From Aplectana chamaeleonis (lineage: Eukaryota; Nematoda; Chromadorea; Rhabditida; Cosmocercidae), in the NCBI GenBank assembly GCA_029168955.1, contig JAPDOI010001070.1, forward strand, positions 124,001 to 188,000: a stretch of 64,000 nt of DNA, in the 5' to 3' direction. This document shows, in pieces, positions 53,263 to 64,000 of this stretch. The stretch's first letter is position 1. Each line of letters opens with the position of its first letter. Both the position numbers and the translations under genes were made by a program. The notes beneath the pieces are model-generated. The model was not told the origin of the DNA and did not search any database. It saw nothing but the letters and a program-made list of their open reading frames with translations.

Positions 53263-54019
53263 GACATAACTGCTTTAAGTATAAGGATATCAACAACTTC
53301 CTCTTACTAGCATCTTATCAGTTGTTGATCAGCTACTTGTACGAAGGCTGACAGCAAAATTTTCCATATGACTGATGGACTGCCGAACTCTTTTGACGGA
53401 ATTCGGCACATTTAACCTCATATATCTTCACAATGAAGCGTTGGTGGCCCATCAAACTCTCCATACGTTCTCGGACGGGCCGAATCACCTGATCAAACTT
53501 AAAAATAACAGTTTGGGTTTTTCAGTACGATGCCTTTACCGCCGATCAACGGATGGGGGGGGGCAGCCGCGACGCTGCTATGATTGCTTTATCATGAAAA
53601 TGGAGCGGTCGTTGCTAAGAAATATTGGGAATGGTAGAAATGGAGAAACAACCGCTCCGCTCCCAAGATAGCGAGATAAGAGCTAACACGCGGCTTCCTG
53701 CAGATAAGATGCAAACCATAGGTATAGTTCACGGCAATGGAAAAAGGCTGTGGTGCGGTTGCGGACTCGTCGTAACATACTGTTAGTGGTACCATGTATT
53801 TTTCCGAAACAGCTGTGATCGATCGGAGAGTCTGTGTTTTCACCGATACCACTACATCCGTGGAAGCAATGAAAATAGGTGAAAGTGTGAGAGTGGAAAC
53901 AAAAATTCACCGAACAATCTGTTATTTCGAAAAAAAAAACAATCAGACTCAAATATGTTAGCAAGAGTCCACGACCGCACTAAGGCCTTCTTTTTTCATT
54001 GCTGTAGACTATAAATGGT
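53263..54019. other. Gene-free interval
   Basis: Contains an isolated TTAA-MITE-like end (CAGTACGATGCCTTTACCG near 53523) and a G8 run at 53557. No supported exon. Confidence 0.35.
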
Positions 54020-54215
54020 ATACTTTGTCGTTGTCATAAGTGACAGGCATGACATTTAGCACAAATCGCAGCGGGACCAGCATTGGAACAACGGTATTGG
54101 CCGTCTTAGGAACAGTTGCCGCGCGTCCGTCCCAGCGACGTGTCGCGGAGAGCTGACATACTGCACATATGCGGCTGTGCGACTGGCGGTCGCTGTCGCT
54201 GTGCGGCAGAAATAT
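54020..54215. repeat. GACAGGCATG-family repeat, copy near 54.1 kb
   Basis: Closest relative of 2090-2265: GGTATACTTTG, GACAGGCATGACATTTAGCAC, GGCCGTCTTAGGAACAG and GTGTCGCGGAGAGCTGACAT. Confidence 0.65.
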
Positions 54216-54393
54216 ACTTGTGGCCTTCAGCTAGATGGAGGTTCTCCGCCCACTAATTCGCCGTTGGCTTAACACCGGGCGTATTCCATGAAGGCTGATG
54301 TGACAAGACAACGCTGAGAAAGTAGCCGGAGATTCTCCTCGCAGTAGGAGATTTGAAATAGTAGAGAAGATTAAACGAATAAGCAATAGAATA

Positions 54394-55241
54394 CAATACC
54401 GCCCGCGACTTTGGGAAAAACGGCGTTTTCGGCGCTTTTTTCCGCCGCAAACCGCCGCTTTGTTATAACTTCGTTCAAAGTGGTCTGTTTGGGTTGCTAG
54501 GGGCATATTTAGAATCAGCATAGAGAGCTCTTCATTTTAAGCTCACACATTTCTTCTACGGCCAGTAAATGGCAAAAATATTCGAGTTTGAAAATGCGAA
54601 AATTTGAAAATTTGTAGTAGGCGTCAGTCAGCCGCGAACAGCTCAATTACCTGTTGTCTATGTCATTCACACTGTTGGGTTAGACAAGACGTTACGTCGG
54701 AAAACCACTAATTACTTGGCTTTTCCTTTCGCCAAATCGATTGATTGTGTGAGCCTTATATGCCTTGTTTGCCCTTAAGACATGTATATGCTCAGAAGAA
54801 AGAGCTCTCGATGCTGATTCGAAACATGTGCTCCAGAGCTCAGTTGGAGCACTTTGAGCCAAATTATGACGAAAATTCGCAAGAGTCGCGATTTTTTTGG
54901 GCCCACTTGCGGCTTTTTTTGAGAAAATTAGTGTGGGTATTGTAGTGCGTGCATTGTACTTGTATATAACTCGTCGTTAATCTGTGCGGTTGGTATGAAG
55001 TCAAATATTTACAACAATTTGATACCCAGCTTCAGTTTTCGTACACTCGATTGATTCTGTAAACCCTATATGCCTTGTTTGCAGGGTAAGACATGTGTGG
55101 GCTCAAAATGAAGAGCTCTCGATGCTAATCCTAAATAGCCCTTAGTAACCCAAATGGACCATTTTGAACGAAGTTATGATAGAGCGGCGGTTTGCGGCGG
55201 AAAAAAGCGCCGAAAACGCCGTTTTTCCCAAGGCGGTATTG
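54394..55241. mobile_element. 848-bp foldback element, TA duplication
   Basis: Termini CAATACCGCC and its inverse, then GGGAAAAACGGCGTTTTCGGCGC and its inverse, arms of about 130 bp, flanked by TA on both sides (54392-54393, 55242-55243). The middle has a direct repeat (TATATGCCTTGTTTGC at about 54758 and 55067). TA duplication suggests a Tc1/mariner-mobilised element. Non-coding. Confidence 0.75.
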
Positions 55242-55597
55242 TAGGTACAGACATCAAGGGTGGTTAGAATTTATCCAGGCAAACCCTGGGATTTATTATT
55301 CTAGACAGAACCTTTTTTCTCTGGACAAAGATTTTACTCCACACAAAATCAAGCGCGAGTATAAAAGTATAAAATATATCGTATACGTAGGCAATACACA
55401 TAAAATAGAGAACAAACAAGCAGATACATTTTCTAATAATATTCTTTCTATGACCGAGAGAAGGTAAACAGTACAAATTAATAAACACGTCTGCTACTTG
55501 ATCTCCATTTTGTATCGATCTGGGGCGCGTTCGAAGAATGTTCCCTCGACACATTGGGAGTGCTTCTGTGAACATATATGCTTTCCATGACTCAGGA

Positions 55598-56944
55598 TTA
55601 TAACTGCAAATTGCCAAGAAACTGTTCTTGGAACGCACCCCAGAACTCCTCGAGAGCCTCGATCCTCTTTTCCGCAAGGGTCCTCCTCGCAAGCTTCTCC
55701 ACTACGACTTCCATGATGCTGAAGGCAATGCTCAAATAGTTCTTTTTTCCAATAATTTGTGTTAACAAAAATGATATCATCAGTAGCAGTAGCCTTCAAA
55801 TCTTCGACGAAGTTTGAAAATACTTCGAGTTTATGAGTCCACTTATCATTTTTTACCAACTGTAAACCGTGACTCACCTTTCACAGCATCTTCTAATACT
55901 GCACGGATGTTCATCAGCGCAGGGAGAAAGAAAAATAAGAGAAAATGCACACCCTCTACAGAATAAATCTGAAAACAACGACAAAATTCAAACGAAGTCA
56001 GTATCATTCGCGCGGAATGGCTAAAGCCCTGTCTTTTCGAGAAAATCTACCGTAAATGTAAAAGTTCTGAAACTGAAGTTGAATTGAAGTTTACCAAATG
56101 GGACAAACGGGTGAAGCTGCGAATCTAGCCGTCACGTGTGCCGGAGGGTCCTCTGATACCCATTCCCTCGTGCAGTTGGTTATTGCTGTGATTATATATG
56201 GGTGGAGCTCTTCAGGATAAAATCATTTTAAGATGCCTCGTTAACTATGGTAATGGTTCGCACTACTTACCCATAGCTTGCCAATGTCGCTCGATGTTGG
56301 CTTTTTCCACGCTTGCGATGTCAGCTTGAACAGGTCCACGAATCGATAAATAACTCTGGAGTGATGCTCAGTTTCGATTTGATGAAACAACAAATAGGTG
56401 ATTCGCTGCATGGTTGGAGAACCGGAGTGTTGAGGAATCGTTTATATTCAGCAATCCTTCGTACATAGAAGACGGTTTCGACATGACAGGCTGCAAAGCG
56501 CACAAACTCCTTAAAAACATGAAGGAAAACTCGGGCCCACAGCAAAAAAGAGAATTCGTGTTATTTCAATTTGACTTACTGGATAGGCAGCAGCTTCACT
56601 TGAGCTTTTGATGTCCTTGGCATTCACGACGAACTTGTAGAAGTTTAGCGTACCGTTCTGGAAGCAATAATGGAACGATAATGGAGGGAATTTATTTTTC
56701 AAGAACCCGTTTCAGAAGTAGTTTCTGGAACAGTGTCTGATAACGCTAGCAGGTATCCGATATCAAAAGGAATTTCCATTTTCATGAATACACCCTGAGC
56801 CCTTTTACTCACTAGGTCACCACGGACGATTGAAACATCTTGGATAATTACAAAAAGGCAGGGTTCGAACACTTTTACTGTCTTATTTATGACAAATGAA
56901 CAGAAAAATATTAATATCAACAAAAACTGGGTAGACATGGACAT
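55598..56944 (-). CDS. Probable secreted protein, many tiny exons
   Basis: Exons (minus) 56813-56944, 56707-56736 (30 bp), 56580-56657, 56465-56509 (45 bp), 56271-56405 and 55878-55968. The first five all end in phase 0, with GTGAGT, GTTCTT, GTAAGT, GTACGA and GTAAGT donors and TATCAG, TTCCAG, TTTAAG and ATGCAG acceptors. The start MSMSTQFLLILIFFCSFVI is a good signal peptide. Then come TLFQKLLLKR, NGTLNFYKFVVNAKDIKSSS, EFVRFAACHVETVFY, and RITYLLFHQIETEHHSRVIY ... TSSDIGKLW, ending with IYSVEG and VLEDAVK. Exon 55878-55968 may itself hide a 53-bp intron, since its middle is a pyrimidine tract. A last exon with VVEKLARRTLAEKRIEALEE and FLGNLQL, stop at 55598, is likely but needs a weaker donor (CG-GTTTAC) or a frameshift. 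No family recognised. Confidence 0.65.
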
Positions 56945-57278
56945 AGAGACGAAACAATAGTTGAGCAGGAATCACGCCGTGCCACGCATTTTTCCGCTTG
57001 GGAACCCACAAATAAGGACCCGGTCTCAGGCTGTTCGAAAAAGTGCGCACTTTCGAAATTGTGGATCCTCGCCCTCGCGTCAACCCCACAAATTTACGGT
57101 AACTGCTATGGATACCCCATCCCTACTCTCTTCATTTGTCTGAGAATGGGTGGAGTCTACTTCTCTGGACGCTGCAGAGGAGCCTCTCTGGATCTACCGA
57201 GTGTTTCCTCCTATCTTTCCGCAGGATCGTGACGTGTTATAGCCGCAGTGCTAAGGTTACGCTATATCCTAGGCTTCC
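56945..57278. promoter_or_regulatory. Upstream region of the secreted-protein gene
   Basis: 334 bp between the minus-strand ATG and a MITE. No clear TATA box or acceptor for trans-splicing is evident immediately before the ATG. The promoter call rests on position alone. Confidence 0.25.
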
Positions 57279-57729
57279 TTAAAGGCAGGGTTCGCGATAA
57301 AAACAACTTTCAAGCTCTCTTCATAAGAATGTAGATTCGGCCATCACAAAAGTAAAAATAAGTGAAAAAACCCAGAAATTCGAGGGAAAAACGCTCAAAA
57401 ACAAAGAATAACGGCTAATTACCGGTGTTGGCCGGCCCCCTAATTAACGCGATTTTTATTAATGCTTGCTTATACGACATTTATTTTGCTGTTAAAGTAA
57501 TCAGTAGTCTCCAGAAACGTTCAGACACTACTTTAGAAGCAAAATAAAAGTTTACAAAGCAGGCTTTTACCCAAATCTCGATAATTGGGGGCGGGAGGAC
57601 ACCAAGCCACAACTTGCTCCTGAGCGGTTTTTCTCCAATTTTTTACTTATTTTCACTTTTGTGATAGCCATATCTACGATTTAATGGGTATAGCACAACA
57701 ACCGATTTTATCGAGAACCCTGCCTTTAA
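57279..57729. mobile_element. TTAA-flanked MITE, family 3
   Basis: TTAAAGGCAGGGTTCGCGAT at the left, ATCGAGAACCCTGCCTTTAA at the right. Subterminal blocks (CATCACAAAAGTAAAAATAAG and inverse) also pair. A decayed relative is spread over 35290-35845 inside element E. Confidence 0.75.
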
Positions 57730-58131
57730 TAATAGCGTTTTCTCATGTTATTTATGTGTTCTAATAAACTTGTTTTACACAGCGTGTATTTGTGCCCTTC
57801 TCTCTTTTTTTACTCGGCTGAGATCGGTCTGTTGCCCACAGCTACTATAACTCAACTTGAGGTGGAACCTGAATCACTTCACTTTTAGAAATGGATGTGG
57901 CACGCGATATAAGGGAACTCTACAGCAATCCATTGGTTTTTTGCCAAAACACTGCATTTTTTTGTGCCAAGAAACTGCGACCTTATGGTGCTTTCAGTGT
58001 TTGAATTTAAAGTACATTTTGGTTCAGTAGCAGAGGAGCTGTCACTCACGCTGTCTTATCCATGCATGAATTCTCTAGCCGAACCTGCCCTGGAGAAAAC
58101 CTCTGCTCAGTTTTTTTTTAGAGCCAGTATT
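57730..58131. other. Gene-free interval
   Basis: No exon or repeat recognised. Confidence 0.3.
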
Positions 58132-58615
58132 TTAAAGGCACAGTCCAACCTCTGAATCGTTTTTCTGTTTTTCTGCTTATCTTGAAAACGATCACACACT
58201 GATTCTAATGATGTCTTTGGAATCGTACAAGATCCCCTAAGAACGAAGTTATGGCCCCTCAAAAATTGTGTTACGAAAGAATGGTGGACGAGGTGTCCGA
58301 GGCTCGTAACTTCCGTCATTTGCAGCCGATGTATGCGAACCGACCTGCATAAAGAAAGGAGCTGGGAATGAAGGGAAGAACGAGGCTACTCGTCGGAAAG
58401 CATCGCTCATCTCGCCGCTGTTGAGCTCGAAAAATCGTAAAAGGGGCGTGCCAAAGTGGCTTCCTGGTATGGGCGCCCCAGGGCGGCTTCCCCTATATCT
58501 CGCTTATTCGGAGGAATTGAGAGCTCGCATTTGGCAGGGGCTATATAGGGTGGGTGAACTTCACAATTATGTGGAAATCTCAGATTTCGTCCCTGAGATT
58601 GGACTGTGCCTTTAA
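58132..58615. mobile_element. TTAA-flanked MITE, family 1a (best copy)
   Basis: TTAAAGGCACAGTCCAACCTC at the left, GGACTGTGCCTTTAA at the right, with TTAA on both sides. It keeps all interior blocks of the family and serves as the reference for the decayed copies at 2774, 9428, 29499 and 31651. Confidence 0.8.
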
Positions 58616-58709
58616 GGCCTCGATAGGGCGAGCAGTAACATCATCAAGGCTACGACGTGGAACTTAATGTCGGCATGGATTCTAAGAAGACTTCGCGTTC
58701 ACTGTTGAA

Positions 58710-58768
58710 GGTTGGCGCAAACTCGGTGCCTTATGCTATAACATAGGTGTACCGAGTTTGCGCCAACC
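58710..58768. repeat. 59-bp hairpin GGTTGGCGCAAACTCGGTG
   Basis: GGTTGGCGCAAACTCGGTGCC pairs with the inverse ending GAGTTTGCGCCAACC around an ATGCTATAACAT loop; 20 of 21 stem pairs form. Pieces recur near 3490 and 4960. A plus frame follows it to 59043 but has no splice support. Confidence 0.6.
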
Positions 58769-59400
58769 TCCAATGGGATACGCAAAGTCTCTTCGGTATC
58801 CATGCCGATGTTATAAATGGCTGCCCAAAGCTTCGTAGCTGGATTTTTCTGATCCGAGGATTACGACCGAGGTGTTTCTTCGACCATCGACTGAACGCCT
58901 GGCCTACTGAAGATGTGCCTTCCACTACCGAAGAAACGCGCTCGCACATCTCTGGTGCGGCCACACCCGGTCACGTATTATTTGGATATGACGCTGAAGT
59001 CAGCCGAGTGGTCCGTCGACTCATCACCAAGACCACAAAGTGAAATATGTCAGTATCGGCCCTGAGCCTCAAACGTCAACACTCTTCTCTCCGTCGAGTT
59101 TTCCAACCACGGAATCGTCTCTACTACCGCCGAAGAAGAGCCTGTGACAGCTACCACTCAAATATCGTCTAGTAAATAGAAAAAATCCAGCGTTGATCGA
59201 GGCTTAAAATCTCGAACTTAGCGCAATTTCGAACTTTGCCGCGTGGCTCCCGCAAGGAACAATTTTGGTGAGTAAAGGTAGACTAAGGTGCCGTCTTCTC
59301 CAGAACTCGTGAAAATTATCATTGGACGTATCCACCGTATTGCAAAATTGTCAGTGAGAAATTTGGATGCTTCGTTAGGAATACATATGTGTTCGTTCCA

Positions 59401-59691
59401 TCAGGAGAACGGTGATAGAGAGGCATTGTCATAGTCCTTAAAGACAGTCGTCGCGATCGAATATGCCTGTCTTCTTTTCCTCTCTAAACTCTTTTCTGGG
59501 TTCAGAATAGTAGGACCTTTGAAAAAATCGCGAAAAAACCTTTTCGGACCGAATTTAAAGCCTGAACTTTCTTGTCTTTTGATGGTGGACGAGCTCACTC
59601 CATATCATCGGCATCGAGGATCTCTAATATCAAGAACATCAGCTGGCTTGAAATTGAATTTAAACCAATGAACATTACCCTTCGGGCTGAC
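59401..59691 (-). pseudogene. Coding-like fragment with a frame change
   Basis: 59691-59605 (minus), after TTCGAGCAG, reads VSPKGNVHWFKFNFKPADVL and DIRDPRCR then TGA. About 10 bases on, another frame reads SSTIKRQESSGFKFGPKRFF and RDFFKGPTILNPEKSLERKR to a stop at 59401. Both segments have protein-like composition, and their abutment suggests either a frameshift or a missed boundary. No AATAAA follows. A foldback MITE (59784-60074) lies directly upstream. Family not recognised. Confidence 0.4.
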
Positions 59692-59783
59692 CTGCTCGAA
59701 TATTTATGTACGCATCTGGTCAAAAACATTGACTGAAGTGGTTGCTTTCATTGCTCAACTGTTTTTATTAGGTGAATTTCTAT

Positions 59784-60074
59784 TTAAAGTGTGTCCGAAT
59801 GAGAATGGCGGCCAATGCGGCCGGCGTGCTTGGCAGGCGGCCGTCGCGTTCGTCGCTCTCAGACGACGATTCGAAACCTCCCTACAGCCATCGACTACGA
59901 ACGGGGCCTGCACCGGCTGGCAGCAAACACTGCGCCGATCAATCAGCTCTGCGGAAGGGAGGAGTGGGGATGGCCGCCGTTGGAAACCAACACTCGTCCG
60001 AGAGCTGCACATGCGACGGCCGCCTGCCAAGCACGCCGGCCGAGTGGGCCGCCATTCTCATTCGGACACACTTT
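59784..60074. mobile_element. Foldback MITE, copy 2 of the 22726-23010 family
   Basis: AAGTGTGTCCGAATGAGAATGG at the left and its inverse at the right, with GGCCGGCGTGCTTGGCAGGCGG arms and the same CTGGCAGCAA and CTCGTCCGAGA centre as copy 1. Flanks are TTA-like. Confidence 0.8.
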
Positions 60075-60281
60075 ATATCTTCCTCTGAATGTCAATGATT
60101 TTTGACTGCTTGACATGAGACTGCGATCTTTTTGGGCGGCGTGCCCGTGTGTACGAACTGGCACCTTTGGGCCCTAGAAACCCTAATTCTAGCCCTTTTT
60201 CACCGCGCTACCTTCATAGTTTTCAGCTGTTTTCGATCCAGGCCGATTTTTGTAGTTTATTCGCTAACATTTTTCATCGTG

Positions 60282-60515
60282 ACCACCGCCTTTAAAGACT
60301 GGCAAAATCTCATGAGCTCGTTGAGGAAAATGAAGACTACGAGATCAACTAAGAAGAAATTCTCACTAAGACGCTTTTTTATGCACGGTGACTTGATATC
60401 CTCTCCTTTCACGACTAACTTCGTGAAAAATCAACTCAGGAACCACCAAAACGATAGGGTGACGAAAAGAACTAGGAGAAGCCAAAGATTGAGGTTGCGT
60501 CACTCAGAGAACTGA
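60282..60515 (+). CDS. Possible basic C-terminal exon (weak)
   Basis: An open stretch reads FKDWQNLMSSLRKMKTTRST, then KKKFSLRRFFMHGDLIS, and ends RRSQRLRLRHSEN before TGA. It is Arg/Lys-rich with an ordinary codon mix. The 5' edge overlaps a MITE-like end (CATCGTGACCACCGCCTTTAAA), and no upstream exon is visible, so it may be chance. Confidence 0.2.
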   Translation, partial: TTAFKDWQNLMSSLRKMKTTRSTKKKFSLRRFFMHGDLISSPFTTNFVKNQLRNHQNDRVTKRTRRSQRLRLRHSEN

Positions 60516-61079
60516 AAACCCTAAACCATTTATCATTTTCCAGCTTGAATATCGCTGAAGAGAAAAGAAAACTGCCTCTAATTCACGTGTAAAATCATGC
60601 GTATCAACAGTGAAAATTGAATGGAGGGCGTCCAGATCAGAGAACTAATCTACCTCGGCAGGCCTGACTTCGAAACTTGTAAATAGACATATCAGCCGCT
60701 CTCCACACCGGCCTATAAGGCAGATGTCGCACAAACGATTTGCAGCCCCCGGCTCCTTGATCCATCTCGTTTGCGAAGTTGCACTACAGCCAAGGCCTGG
60801 ATCCTATGAAATACTCAGGAGGTCGCCTATAAAGGCTTAGTTATTCTTGTGATCAACGTTGTCCGAGTTTGGAGCCTCTCAGCTGAAGTTCGAAGAAATC
60901 ATGGGACGATAAGGACTGCGACCACCTGCGCGTCGCCATGCACTCGTTTCCGAGCACATTTTCAGCCTGCATCCAAAGCAAGAGAGGTTATTTCAAAGTC
61001 TGATGAATCGCTACGATCACTATAGGTTGAAGAAAAGCTTTTTAAGGAAGATTGATTTCCATTTTTAGATAAGTGCTTC
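60516..61079. other. Gene-free interval
   Basis: No feature recognised. Confidence 0.3.
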
Positions 61080-61526
61080 TTAAAGGCACTGGACTCCCAA
61101 TAAACATTTATCTGCTTATCATGTTATTCTTGGAGAAGCCACTCTCTGATCACAATGGTATCTCTGAAATCGTCGAAGGCCCACTACGACCGGAGGTATG
61201 GCTCCTTGAAAATGCCTGCATCTGGAGGGCGAAAATTTGGTGGACGAGTTGTCTCAGGCCTGCATTTCTCTTCATTCGCAATCGCTGCACAAGAGCAAAA
61301 CAGGATAAGGAGGCAGTCTGGCAATGGACTGAAGAACACGACTTGTTTAGAATTCATCCATCCATTTAGCCGCTATCGAGTTTGTAAATCTAGTATGGGG
61401 TCGTGCCTGTGGTGGTTATTTGAAAGAATTGAAATCCGGCACTTGGCACGTGTAACACAGTGGGGTCTGCTACACAATCAAACAAAAATCACAAAATTCA
61501 TGTCTGAGGGGGTACTGTGCCTTTAA
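61080..61526. mobile_element. TTAA-flanked MITE, family 1b (copy 3)
   Basis: TTAAAGGCACTGGACTCCC at the left, GGGGGTACTGTGCCTTTAA at the right. The interior shares GGTGGACGAGTTGTCTC and GGACTGAAGAACACGAC with 47772-48241. Its right TTAA is also the left TTAA of the next element. Confidence 0.75.
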
Positions 61527-62068
61527 AGGCATCGTACGCGCTGGGAACCACCTACCATTTTTTCAGTTCGAATGATTTTCTGGGTCCACCTAAGAACGTA
61601 GGGAGAGTTTGTTCGATTAAAAATGCCTTATTGTGAAGATCAATGAGGTCGAATGTCTCAAATTCCGTCAAAAGGGGCCGGCCCTCCGTCAGTCATCTGG
61701 CACGATTTACGGTCAGCCATCATATAAAAAAATGATCAACAATTGATACAGTACAACTGAGGAGAAGTTGATGGAATATACTTTACGACTACGTGAAGAA
61801 TGACTTTTCTACACACATCGATAAACCTTTCCTTCTCCACAAATCATCAGAAAAAAAGATAAACTCCATTTGATATCTTAGGTCAAAACAGCGATCTCTA
61901 ACGATAGACTCTTCCTTTCTCAAAAGTCGATTGAGATATTTTCGGTCTGAAAAAGGGATTTCAGCGATTTTTCGCGTTTTTTTCCACGTAGCTGTTATAT
62001 AGGCTACTAGAGCTCTCATTGTATATGGAAGACTGGAAAACGAAATCCGTCGTGAATGATGCCTTTAA
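61523..62068. mobile_element. TTAA-flanked MITE, family 2 (copy 3)
   Basis: TTAAAGGCATCGTACGCGCTGG at the left and GTGAATGATGCCTTTAA at the right. It abuts the family-1b element with a single shared TTAA. Non-coding. Confidence 0.65.
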
Positions 62069-62532
62069 AGAGCATTAGATGAGTGCAAGAACTTTTGCCC
62101 CAACCTGTGCAGTAATCGTGAGCATACATAATTCTTCAAATTGTGCGCCAACAGTATTTGAAGATGCCGAAGTTGTATTTTTCCGAGGATTTCTCTAATA
62201 GATAGGGTATTTTAAATACGATATACATTCGATGTTTACTAGGTTTTGAGCTGAATCAAATTTTTGCACAGCTTAGCCCATTTCTCGAATAGGTTTGCGG
62301 GGTGGAGATCCGTTCTGGTGACGATCCGATGATTTCGAGAGGTTAGGCTGTTGGTTAAGGTCTCAGGGTTGAATGAAGCTTTCCTCGGCTGGAGCCAGCT
62401 TTGAGAGAAGGGATCTGCTTTTCTGCTTTCTTCCCTTTTGATCATTGTCATACGGGCCGTTGTATTGGACTTACCAGAATTTTTCTGACAAACCCTTTTC
62501 TTTTCCCTTTAGAGTGCAGGGTCAGACGTGGC
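62069..62532. other. Gene-free interval
   Basis: No exon or repeat recognised; it ends at the start of an AAT tract. Confidence 0.3.
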
Positions 62533-62606
<74 letters not shown>

Positions 62607-62616
62607 TAATAATAAT

Positions 62617-62664
<48 letters not shown>
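62533..62664. repeat. (AAT)n microsatellite, about 44 units
   Basis: Nearly pure AAT/ATA tract of about 132 bp with two interruptions (AACAAT at about 62603 and AATTATAAT at about 62616). It produces a poly-Asn frame on one strand and poly-Tyr on the other, neither of them a gene. Confidence 0.95.
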
Positions 62665-63187
62665 TCATTACGCTGTTTAAGACAGACGTTAGATAAACAA
62701 TAAAAACAATTGCATACATAATTCTAGTATAGTATCACAATGATAACAATTCAGTGGTAACAACTAGTAACTGAGAATCATTTTTGAGGCCATTCGTTTG
62801 AAGGACAGCAAGTAATGGGGTTGCAGAGGAACGGTGATTCTCAAAGACACATAAACAGCACGCGCACGGACTGCAAATGTATGAGATCGTATGGGGTTCT
62901 GACCGCAGGATAAGATATTTTTTATCTTTCCTCCTCTAGTTCTCGAAGTAGTCAGACTATAAAACGATGAGCAGTTGATTCCACCAGTGTGAGGCACTAT
63001 TTTGAAGACCAAACATACATCTCTGAGTTTTCTCCGAGACTAAGGAATGCGATCCGAGGACTTTGTTCCTGTGTTGCGATCTAGGTATGTGAGTGTAGGC
63101 AATGGGGTCGGTCGGTGGAGAGTGCGGCCCCTTCCCAGCGGATGGCTCGTCCCTGTGCCCCCCCCCCTTCGCGAAAAATCCTAGTTT
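62665..63187. other. Gene-free interval
   Basis: No supported feature apart from a C9 run at 63160. Confidence 0.3.
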
Positions 63188-63905
63188 GAAGGCTCGCTCT
63201 CGGTTCAATCAAGAGCTAGGGGTCTCAAATTCGGGCTTTGAGTACTAATAGTGAGAATTTTCAAAACGAATCCCATGTGAACAGGATCCATGAAAAAAGT
63301 GTTTTCTCATACCTGACATCTCCGAGTCCGGAGGAGATTTTAGGCCTTTTTTTACCCAAAAAATAACTCATTGATCTGCTTTTTCCCGGCTGATGTCAAG
63401 TGGCATGTTGTTCTCCACAAAAAGATGCCCCAGAAAATGTCGTGCAGTTCCTTCCAGGAGGGTTTACCGAAACTTTTCCTCAATGGGTAGCGGCTCTAGG
63501 AGTCCAAAACCCATTGAAGGAATTTCGGTATACCAGGGGCTCGTTCTCGGTTCAATCAAGAGCTAGGGGTCTCAAACTCGGGTTGTGTGTAGTACTAGTG
63601 AAAAGCTTCGAAACAAACCCTATATGGACAGGATCTACGAGAATTTTTTCTCTTAATTTTTACAAGTCCGAAGAACAAAGCCGAGAAAAAAATTTCGGTT
63701 CTAAAAAAGTAGGTTCCAAAATGTTGCAAATGTTCCAAAAATCATTTCTGTATAGGTGGGAAAACGATATTTTCTTTGAACTTCACCACTTCTAGGCTCT
63801 GATTACCTGAGAACAATTTTTTTGGTGCCCAAGAAGTAGGTCCTAAAATGCTGCAAAAGTTTTGAAAATTATTTCTGTATAGGTAAGTAAACGACTTTTT
63901 CCCGA
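63188..63905. repeat. Direct repeats at the window end
   Basis: 63188-63320 recurs at 63538-63660 (CTCGGTTCAATCAAGAGCTA then GGGGTCTCAAAYTCGGG, ACAGGATC). 63700-63790 recurs at 63825-63905 (AAGTAGGTYCYAAAATG, ATTTCTGTATAGGT). The second pair has GTATAGGTAAGT-like text. Origin unclear: degenerate segmental duplication or repeated exons of an unrecognised gene. Confidence 0.5.
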
Positions 63906-64000
63906 CCTTGACCACCTCCGGTACATTCTTCGATCTCATCCTGGGAGTGTGAAGCATCTCCACACCACACTTTGAGAATGAGATTTTGCGAGGAGCCAGA

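Noticed and set aside
62401..62719. Poly-Asn / poly-Tyr open frames
   Set aside because: Entirely the (AAT)n microsatellite.

Overview
This is nuclear DNA of a nematode, most likely a strongylid (hookworm-like) clade V species. The gene models that can be assembled have introns of about 50-60 bases with GT...TTTCAG-like borders and consistent codon phase, and some exons start directly after an AG in a way that would suit trans-splicing. A dispersed repeat carries a 22-mer 20/22 identical to the nematode SL1 leader, and a mariner of the irritans/Hsmar1 type is present. There is no bacterial operon structure, rRNA operon or CRISPR array. The species call is inference; I could not run a search.

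Genes are sparse. Plus strand: an unrecognised three-exon gene fragment (7736-8494) and the membrane-to-C-terminus part of a single-pass transmembrane protein (12280 to about 13848), possibly one gene split by a repeat-filled intron. Minus strand: a complete 117-residue small protein in four exons with a poly(A) signal (15106-17140); a Lys/Glu-rich protein broken by an unequal internal repeat (37735-38344); exons of an unidentified gene (42301-43205); a probable secreted protein built from very small exons (55598-56944); and a fragment at 59401-59691. None could be named.

Most of the rest is layered transposable-element DNA. (1) hAT-like non-autonomous elements of 2.2-3.2 kb with 8-bp target duplications of nTnnnnAn form: A (19303-21507), B (21516-27950) with C (22341-26310) nested inside it, D (28448-31054), E (35106-37304) and F (38990-42168), plus less certain copies at 31211-33659 and 44733-45850. 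D, E and F share the terminus CAGGGSTGTGCG, but each carries a different short-word array just inside it. (2) Many 450-550 bp MITEs flanked by TTAA with termini starting AGGCA. (3) Foldback MITEs with TAA, TTA, TA, CTA or CAG duplications. (4) A palindromic mariner derivative made of two 3' halves head to head (43239-43973).

Tandem repeats include a 1.5-kb 21/42-bp minisatellite (51524-53036) with a decayed relative at 46985-47225, a 22-bp GC-rich minisatellite, 42-bp arrays inside A-C, a (CA)n tract and a long (AAT)n tract. The genes show no functional linkage; the window is best read as a few small genes in a repeat-dominated landscape whose nesting order can be read from target duplications.
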